A DNA stretch of 64,000 bases from Sphingomonas oryzagri (GTDB taxonomy: Bacteria; Pseudomonadota; Alphaproteobacteria; Sphingomonadales; Sphingomonadaceae), in contig NZ_JARYGZ010000001.1 of the NCBI RefSeq assembly GCF_029906645.1, positions 1,297,208-1,361,207 on the forward strand, given 5' to 3'. Below the pieces are notes generated by a model. It ran no database searches. It saw nothing but the letters and a program-made list of their open reading frames with translations, and was not told the DNA's origin. Below, one piece after another: positions 58,830 to 64,000 of this stretch. How positions within the stretch are numbered: the first letter of the stretch is position 1; each line of letters begins with the position of its first letter. The translations under genes and the position numbers were made by a program.

Positions 58830-60607
58830 CGCTTTTGTCCCTCCTCGACCGGATAGTGCCGCAGCGTCTGGCGATCCGCACCCGGTCGTGCCGCAGCACC
58901 GGTATCGTTCACGAGATGTGCGATCGTCCCCTTGCCTCCACCGAGCGAGATGGTCGTCACGCTGGCGAAGGTCACGTCCGGCCGCTGCGGCGCCTCGATC
59001 GCACTGCGCAGCACGATGCTCGGGTCGGCGGTGAAATTCGCATAGATGCCGAGACCGACCGCATCGTGCCGCCGCACCGTATCCGCGACCTTGTAGGCGG
59101 CCCAGCCGTCCGGATCGTCGGCCCGCCACGCGGATTGGCTCGGGGGATCGTAAGGCAGTTCGCACTGGAAGAAGTAGGTCGCGCCGCGATCCCCCGTCCA
59201 CAGCACCTGATGCCGGCGAAAGTGCTCGACGAACAGGCCGTAGATGGTCACATCGTCGCCGTTGACCACCAGCCCCTGCTCGGCCGTGCTCTCGTCCCAG
59301 CCGACATGGACCTTTCCGTGCTGCCGATCGCCGTGATCGGCCCGCCAGATCCACAGATGATCGGCGATGGTGTGATCGCGATTGATTTCCAGCGCGGTGT
59401 CCACCTTGCTGACGGTCGCGCCGCCGATCCGGAAGAACAGATCCGCGAGCAGCACGGGATCGCGACCGTCGTCGCGCGCGCCACCGCGACGCCCGACCTG
59501 CAGCAGAACCGGCGAAAGCTCAGCGCCCGCATCGAACAGCAGCCCCGCCACCGTTACGCCGGGCACATCGCCGATCCGCATCAGTACGGTGCCGGTATCG
59601 GCCACCAGGGTCGCAAGCCCCAGCCCGAGAATGATCGTCCCCGGCCGATCGACCCGGATCGGCTCGGCAAAGCGGTGGATGCCCGGCGTGAAGAGGATGT
59701 GTCGCCCCCGCGCGATCGCCCCGTTGATCGCCGCGGCACTCGTACCGGGATGCGCAATCAGGAAGTGCGACAGCGGGATGGGTTCGCCCGCGGCGTCGCC
59801 GCCGGCCCAGCTCGTGCCGCGTGCATCGCGACGCTGGGCCGGCCGGAAGACCGACCACTGCCCGGCGTCATCGACGAACAGGAACGGCTTCTCCCTGATC
59901 CTAGGCGTGGTGGGAACGGTGGTATAGGGCGGATCGGGAAAGCTGGTCGCGGGCGCGCCATCCACGCCGACGAACATCATGTTCCAGTTGGAGCCTTGCC
60001 AGCCGCCGATCGAGCTGCCGCGCGTGAGCCACTGCTGCTGCGTGCCTGATCGGATCGTACCGCGAATGTGGCTGTCGGCAAGGAAGCCGCCGCTCGACCA
60101 GCCGCCGTCGTCGAGGACCAGATCGCCATCGAGATCGACCCGGCGATAGGGCGCGGCCTGCGACACCGCCCAGCGATCCATCCCATCCGGGGAACTGACC
60201 GCCAGATTTTCAACGCCGCGCCAGAAGTTGACCAGCGCCATGCCGTGGTTCCAGTCCGCCTCGGCATGGACATGGCCCGTGATCCGCACATCTCCGGGTC
60301 GCCTGCCCAAGCCGGCCACCTGGGTGTAGAAGCCGACATTGACGTCGAACGCATAGCGGCCGGGCTTGAACAGGATCGCGTGGCGCCCGTCACCGAACTG
60401 GGCCGCCTCCTGATCCCCGAAGATCGCGTCGATGCGCTGCTGCACAGCCTCGCGCGGCATCGATGGATCGATCAGCAGGACGTTGGGTCCGAAATCGGGG
60501 TCACCTGCCGTGCCTACCCGTTCCGCGAGCAGCGGTGACACGCCCGCCACCGCCGCCGCGCCGCCGATATGCCCGATGAAGCGGCGTCGGTTCATTCCGG
60601 AAGCCAT
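58826..60607 (-). CDS. Tat-exported right-handed beta-helix protein, GH55-like
   Basis: This is a 593-residue protein with a twin-arginine signal (MNRRRFIGHIGGAAAVAGVS). It matches actinobacterial proteins often mislabelled adenylyl cyclase or coagulation factor 5/8 type. Shared blocks are VLLIDPSMPREAVQQRIDAI, FKPGRYAFDVNVGFYTQVAGLG, FWRGVENLAV, WAVSQAAP, TIRSGTQQQWLTR and LFVEHFRRHQ. Two pectate-lyase-3-like beta-helix halves joined by a linker resemble the GH55 exo-beta-1,3-glucanase layout. The coupled GH16 gene supports beta-1,3-glucan breakdown, but the catalytic residues are not confirmed. AGGAGAGAG precedes the chosen ATG. Confidence 0.75.
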   Translation of the reverse strand: MASGMNRRRFIGHIGGAAAVAGVSPLLAERVGTAGDPDFGPNVLLIDPSMPREAVQQRIDAIFGDQEAAQFGDGRHAILFKPGRYAFDVNVGFYTQVAGLGRRPGDVRITGHVHAEADWNHGMALVNFWRGVENLAVSSPDGMDRWAVSQAAPYRRVDLDGDLVLDDGGWSSGGFLADSHIRGTIRSGTQQQWLTRGSSIGGWQGSNWNMMFVGVDGAPATSFPDPPYTTVPTTPRIREKPFLFVDDAGQWSVFRPAQRRDARGTSWAGGDAAGEPIPLSHFLIAHPGTSAAAINGAIARGRHILFTPGIHRFAEPIRVDRPGTIILGLGLATLVADTGTVLMRIGDVPGVTVAGLLFDAGAELSPVLLQVGRRGGARDDGRDPVLLADLFFRIGGATVSKVDTALEINRDHTIADHLWIWRADHGDRQHGKVHVGWDESTAEQGLVVNGDDVTIYGLFVEHFRRHQVLWTGDRGATYFFQCELPYDPPSQSAWRADDPDGWAAYKVADTVRRHDAVGLGIYANFTADPSIVLRSAIEAPQRPDVTFASVTTISLGGGKGTIAHLVNDTGAAARPGADRQTLRHYPVEEGQKR

Positions 60608-60652
60608 CCCATCTCTCTCCTGGTTCGCCGGTCGTTCGCCGGCATTCGTGGG

Positions 60653-61558
60653 TCAGGGCATCTTCGTGCCGAGCGAGGCCTCCAGCACGCGATACCAGTC
60701 CGCCCGGTTCCAGCGCACCCGATACGCCTCGTTGGCGCGCGCGATGCGCGCTGCATCCTGCGTGCCGAGGATAGGGATCGGGCGGGCCGGGTGCGCCATC
60801 AGCCAGGCATACGCCGCGGCGGCGCGATCCACGCCCGCCGTCTCGGCCGCAGCATCGAGCAGCGCTGCGACCGCGCGATCGCGATCGCTCTCCGGCTTCA
60901 TCAGTCGCCCACCACCGATCGGCGACCATGCGAGCACGGCCATGTTGCGCTCCATCGCCTGATCGAGCACGCCATCGAACATCGGAGCGACGTAGAGCGG
61001 TGACAGTTCGGGTTGCTGACTGACGATCGGCACCGGCAGAAACCGCGCCAGCGCCTGCACCTGCGCCGCGCTATGGTTCGAGACGCCGATCGCCCGGATC
61101 TTGCCCGCCTGCCGCGCATCGTCGAGCGCACGTGCCGCCTCCTCGGGATGGGTCAGCAGATCGGGGCGATGGATCTGATAGAGATCGACGTGGTCCACGC
61201 CCAACCGACGGAGTGAATCGTCGAGCGCCTGCCCCAGCCATGCCGCGCGGGAATCGTAAGGCACGCCCGGACGGATGCCGCCCTTGGTCGCGAGCACCAT
61301 CCGGTCGCGAAGCTCGGGCGCCTCCCGCAACACACGCCCGAGCAACGTCTCCGACGCGCCGAAACCGTGATGCTCCCCATAGATGTCGGCGGTGTCAAGC
61401 AAAGTGATCCCGGCCGCCAGCGCAGCGTCGACGAGGCGCCGCGCGCCCGCGACGTCGTCCCCGTAGAAGCGCCACATTCCCCATGCGATCGAGCTGACCT
61501 CGATACCACTGTCCCCCAGCGGCCGGAATCGTGCGGGCGGCTCGATGAAATCGGACAA
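60653..61558 (-). CDS. Aldo/keto reductase
   Basis: This is a 301-residue AKR with the catalytic tetrad D55, Y60 (DTADIYGEHHG), K92 (ATKGGI) and H130 (YQIHRPD). GVSNHSAAQVQAL and the C-terminal PIPILGTQDAARI fit NADPH binding. It resembles the YdhF branch. I chose a TTG start at 61558 because GGAGG lies seven bases upstream and the protein then begins with the family-typical region; a longer frame to 61633 overlaps the operator. The TGACA-type LacI site lies immediately before the ribosome site. It is the first gene of the GH55-like/GH16 unit and may reduce a sugar or aldehyde released there. Confidence 0.88.
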   Translation of the reverse strand: MSDFIEPPARFRPLGDSGIEVSSIAWGMWRFYGDDVAGARRLVDAALAAGITLLDTADIYGEHHGFGASETLLGRVLREAPELRDRMVLATKGGIRPGVPYDSRAAWLGQALDDSLRRLGVDHVDLYQIHRPDLLTHPEEAARALDDARQAGKIRAIGVSNHSAAQVQALARFLPVPIVSQQPELSPLYVAPMFDGVLDQAMERNMAVLAWSPIGGGRLMKPESDRDRAVAALLDAAAETAGVDRAAAAYAWLMAHPARPIPILGTQDAARIARANEAYRVRWNRADWYRVLEASLGTKMP

Positions 61559-61570
61559 GGCATCCTCCAC

Positions 61571-61584
61571 TGACAACGCTGTAA
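61571..61584. promoter_or_regulatory. TGACAACGCTGTAA LacI-type site before the aldo/keto reductase
   Basis: TGACAACGCTGTAA matches the TGACAnCGnTGTCA pattern at all but one position. It sits just upstream of the GGAGG ribosome site and probably controls the AKR/GH55-like/GH16 unit together with the receptor-side sites. Confidence 0.45.
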
Positions 61585-61662
61585 TTATGCGTGGCTTGTA
61601 CGACATCCGTGCGCGCTGCCAAGGGGCTGGCATCCGCGGCCGGCTGAAGGCATGGTTCGGGC

Positions 61663-63045
61663 GTGAAGACCCTTATCGATCCCGATCACGCGCTGGCCGA
61701 CGGTCTCGCGACGCTCCGCACCGAATATCAGGTTCCGACGGATTTTCCGCCCGCCGTAGTCTCCGCCGCGAGCGATGCTGCGCAAAAACCGCTGACGGAA
61801 CATGTCGATCGCAGGGCGGTGCCGTTCGTCACACTCGATCCCGCGTCATCCACCGATCTCGATCAGGCTCTCGCAATCGAGGCTGCGGGGAACGATCTGC
61901 TGCTCCACTACGCGATCGCGGACGTCGCCTGGTTCGTCGATGACGGCAGCGAACTCGACCAGGAAGCCTGGCGGCGCGGCGAGACCCTTTACCTGCCCGA
62001 CGGCAAGGCAAGCCTCTATCCGAAGCTGCTGAGCGAGGGGGCGGCCAGCCTGCTCGCCAATGTCGATCGCCCGGCGGTGATCTTCACCGTCCGCGTCGCG
62101 CCGGATGGCACCGCGTTGTTGGACGGCGCCGAACGCGCGGTGATCCGCTCAACCGCGAAGCTCGCCTACGAAACGGTGCGGCCGGAGGATCTTCCACAGG
62201 GCTTTGGCGAACTCGCGCGTCGCATCTCGGCCGCCGAGGACGCGCGGGGAGCCGCCAGGGTCGATCCGCCCGAACAGGAGGTCGCGCCCGACGCGAACGG
62301 AACCCTGCGATTGACGTTCCGCCCCCGCCTGGCCGCCGAGGACCAGAATGCGGCGCTTTCGCTCGCCACCAACCTCGCCGTCGCGAAGCTGCTGCTGCAA
62401 CACAGGACCGGGCTGTTCCGCGTGATGGCTCCGCCCGACGCGGCCTCCACCCAGCGCCTGCGCCATAGCGCCGCTGCCTTCGGCCTCGACTGGCCGCAGG
62501 ACGAGACGCTCGACCAGTTCAGCCGGACTCTCGATGCCGGAGCCCCCAAGCAGGCGGCTTTCATGCTGGCCATTCGTCGTGCCGGGTCGGGCGCGTCCTA
62601 CGCCCCCTATCGCGACGGCGTGACGCCCTGGCATGCGGCGATGGCCGCGACCTATGCGCAAGCGACCGCTCCGCTTCGCCGCCTCGCGGACCGTTATGTG
62701 GTTCGCGCCGCGCTGGCGGTGGCCAACGGCCAGCCGGTTCCGTCCGCCGTGCTGGACGCGTTCGAGAAACTGCCCGCCGTGATGGCGAAGGCGGATGCGC
62801 GTGCCGGCCAGATCGAGCGCGCGGTGATCGATCTCGCCGAGGCGGCGCTGCTCAACGGCCGCGAGAGCGAAACCTTCCCGGCGCGCGTGATCGATGCCGA
62901 CGATCGCGGAGGCCGCGTCCAACTGTGCGACCTTCCCGTCGTCGCGCGCGTGGACGGTGCCGGCCTGGAGCCGGGCGCGTCCGTCACGCTTCGCCTGACG
63001 AGCGCCGATCTCGGGAAGCGGAGCGTGCGGTTCGCGCAGGCTTAA
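61663..63045 (+). CDS. Minimal RNB-domain ribonuclease
   Basis: This is a 460-residue protein with an RNB exonuclease domain of the RNase II/R family but without the cold-shock and S1 domains. The metal aspartates are seen in LDPASSTDLDQAL (D59, D65, D67), with Gln at position 68 where RNase II has a fourth aspartate. A core RNB segment follows (LYLPDGKASLYPKLLSEGAASL, RVDPPEQEV, ATAPLRRLADRYV). The length is about two thirds of RNase R. It may be a small 3'-5' exonuclease acting on structured or stable RNAs. The GTG start has no strong ribosome site. Confidence 0.85.
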   Translation: MKTLIDPDHALADGLATLRTEYQVPTDFPPAVVSAASDAAQKPLTEHVDRRAVPFVTLDPASSTDLDQALAIEAAGNDLLLHYAIADVAWFVDDGSELDQEAWRRGETLYLPDGKASLYPKLLSEGAASLLANVDRPAVIFTVRVAPDGTALLDGAERAVIRSTAKLAYETVRPEDLPQGFGELARRISAAEDARGAARVDPPEQEVAPDANGTLRLTFRPRLAAEDQNAALSLATNLAVAKLLLQHRTGLFRVMAPPDAASTQRLRHSAAAFGLDWPQDETLDQFSRTLDAGAPKQAAFMLAIRRAGSGASYAPYRDGVTPWHAAMAATYAQATAPLRRLADRYVVRAALAVANGQPVPSAVLDAFEKLPAVMAKADARAGQIERAVIDLAEAALLNGRESETFPARVIDADDRGGRVQLCDLPVVARVDGAGLEPGASVTLRLTSADLGKRSVRFAQA

Positions 63046-63081
63046 TTCGACACTGCCGAATTGGTCGTGTAGCGGTCTTGC

Positions 63082-63693
63082 ATGGGCAGGCGATCGGACC
63101 ATAGCCGCGACGAGCTTCGACGGCTGATCATCGAGGAAGGCCATCGCCATATGGCGGAGGTGGGCTTCGCCCGCTTCTCCGCGCGCGAGGTCGCCAAGCG
63201 GATCGGCTATACGATCGGCACGCTCTACAATGTGTTCGGCAGCTACGATCGCATGGTGCTGGCGATCAACACCCGCACCTTCGCGCTGTGGGCGGAGCAT
63301 CTGCGTAGACTGCTGGCGGAGACGCGGGAAGATCCGATCCGCACGTTGGTGGAGGCCTATTTCAGCTTCGCGCGGGACAACCGGAACGCCTGGATGGCGA
63401 TCTATGACCACCGGCTCCCGCCCGACGTGCCGATGCCCGATGAGGAGGCCGCACAGCGCGGTGTGCTCACCGAGATCGTGACACGCGAGGTCGCCGCCGT
63501 GCTGCCGGAAGTGTCCGCCGAAACGGTGGCAGGCCTCGCCCGCTCGCTGATCGCCACGGTGCACGGCCATTGCCTGTTCGCGCTCAATGGCACCTTCGCG
63601 CTGATGGGCGAGGAGCATCCACTCGACATGGCGCTCGCCCGCGTCCGCGAGTCGATCGCGGCTGCGCAGGGCACTGCAGCGCCTACCGCCTGA
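63082..63693 (+). CDS. TetR-family transcriptional regulator
   Basis: This is a 203-residue TetR protein with the DNA-binding domain at about residues 8-55 (ELRRLIIEEGHRHMAEVGFARFSAREVAKRIGYTIGTLYNVFGSYDRMVLAI, quoted only in part). It has a helical effector domain with a WAEHLRRLLAET region. It lies 36 bases after the RNB gene on the same strand. The target is not obvious; the gene for a GDSL hydrolase follows. Confidence 0.87.
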   Translation: MGRRSDHSRDELRRLIIEEGHRHMAEVGFARFSAREVAKRIGYTIGTLYNVFGSYDRMVLAINTRTFALWAEHLRRLLAETREDPIRTLVEAYFSFARDNRNAWMAIYDHRLPPDVPMPDEEAAQRGVLTEIVTREVAAVLPEVSAETVAGLARSLIATVHGHCLFALNGTFALMGEEHPLDMALARVRESIAAAQGTAAPTA

Positions 63694-63808
63694 CGCCCAC
63701 TCCTCCCCTGCGCTCGCCAAAGTCGGACATGCGCAGTTGAGGGCTTATCCTTTTCCCTTCCACGCTCTACAGGCCGATCCCGATTGATCGTCAGGGAGTC
63801 CGGCAATC

Positions 63809-64000
63809 GTGCAGCGTTTCATTCGGCCTGTTCTTGCTCTTGCCGGTTTTGTCGCCTCTTTCGGCGTGGCGACCGGCCCGGCCACAGCGCTGCAGATTGC
63901 GAGCGGTGAGAAGTATGTCGCGATGGGTAGTTCCTTCGCCGCCGGTCCGGGCGTCGGTCGCCGGGCGGAAGGCAGCCCGTCCCTTTGTGCGCGGTCGGCT
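63809..64000 (+). CDS. GDSL/SGNH hydrolase, N-terminus only (cut by window end)
   Basis: Sixty-four residues are visible before the right edge. A signal peptide (RPVLALAGFVASFGVATGPATA) is followed by YVAMGSSFAAGPGVG, the block I of SGNH/GDSL lipases and esterases with the nucleophilic serine in GSS. The GTG start has AGGGAG upstream. It probably encodes a secreted esterase or lipase; catalytic blocks II-V lie outside the window. Confidence 0.75.
   Translation, partial: MQRFIRPVLALAGFVASFGVATGPATALQIASGEKYVAMGSSFAAGPGVGRRAEGSPSLCARSA

Noticed and set aside
58826-60607. Adenylyl cyclase
   Set aside because: The matching actinobacterial proteins often carry this name, but no cyclase motif is visible and the beta-helix pattern with Tat signal fits a polysaccharide enzyme.
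1-64000. CRISPR array, prophage, transposon or tRNA-linked island
   Set aside because: No regularly spaced repeats, integrase, transposase, terminal repeats or tRNA-like cloverleaf were seen on either strand by eye.

Overview
The window is GC-rich, densely coded DNA of an alphaproteobacterium, most likely a sphingomonad (Sphingomonas or a close relative). The clues are an ECF sigma factor paired with an NrsF-type anti-sigma factor behind a Caulobacter SigF-like promoter, very large carbohydrate-type TonB receptors, a halogenase/SapC/cupin gene set next to one of them, and Fur-like inverted repeats of the form TGCGA-N5-TCGCA. I saw no rRNA, tRNA, transposase, phage gene or CRISPR array. No gene-free stretch exceeds 300 bases.

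Layout. (1) 1-9.4 kb, minus strand: an iron-uptake island with a Fiu-like siderophore receptor, a PiuC-type hydroxylase, an FMN alpha-hydroxy-acid oxidase (cut by the window edge), TonB, a second siderophore receptor, and the DUF3649/PepSY/DUF3325 inner-membrane set. Related inverted repeats precede tonB and both receptors. (2) 9.5-12.8 kb, minus: ECF sigma factor, NrsF anti-sigma factor, a DUF308 membrane protein and a secreted M28 peptidase. (3) 12.8-16.3 kb: a divergent SDR/TetR pair, then three envelope genes (secreted protein, small coiled-coil lipoprotein, YkuD-fold protein). (4) 16.4-27.6 kb, plus: a LacI repressor, a strong palindromic operator and a ten-gene operon. The operon holds an MFS importer, two Gfo/Idh/MocA oxidoreductases, three xylose-isomerase-like TIM barrels, a cytochrome c, a Tat-borne small subunit, an iron-sulfur-type GMC dehydrogenase and a DUF1080 3-keto-disaccharide hydrolase. 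It reads as a periplasmic glycoside 3-oxidation and 3-keto-sugar breakdown pathway. (5) 27.7-32.2 kb, minus: an ABC ATPase and an ABC permease fused to an M1 aminopeptidase. (6) 32.3-39.8 kb: a STAS-like protein, a GST, a SulP transporter with a structured leader, and a MarR-controlled EmrA/EmrB/outer-membrane-factor pump. (7) 39.9-45.1 kb, minus: a PaoABC-type periplasmic aldehyde oxidoreductase with XdhC and MocA maturation factors. (8) 45.2-47.0 kb, minus: an L,D-transpeptidase and a lipoprotein. (9) 47.2-61.6 kb: a beta-glucan-type utilisation locus with GH16 and GH55-like enzymes, an aldo/keto reductase, a 1012-residue TonB receptor, two flavin-dependent halogenase homologues, SapC, a JmjC-like cupin, LacI and an MFS transporter. 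(10) 61.7-64 kb, plus: a minimal RNB nuclease, a TetR regulator and the start of a GDSL/SGNH hydrolase.

Two systems look least described. One is the operon at 17.5-27.6 kb, where oxidation by a Tat-exported dehydrogenase appears to precede glycoside cleavage. The other is the glucan locus at 48.8-61.6 kb, where two halogenase-family flavoproteins of unknown substrate are embedded in a LacI-controlled carbohydrate uptake system.
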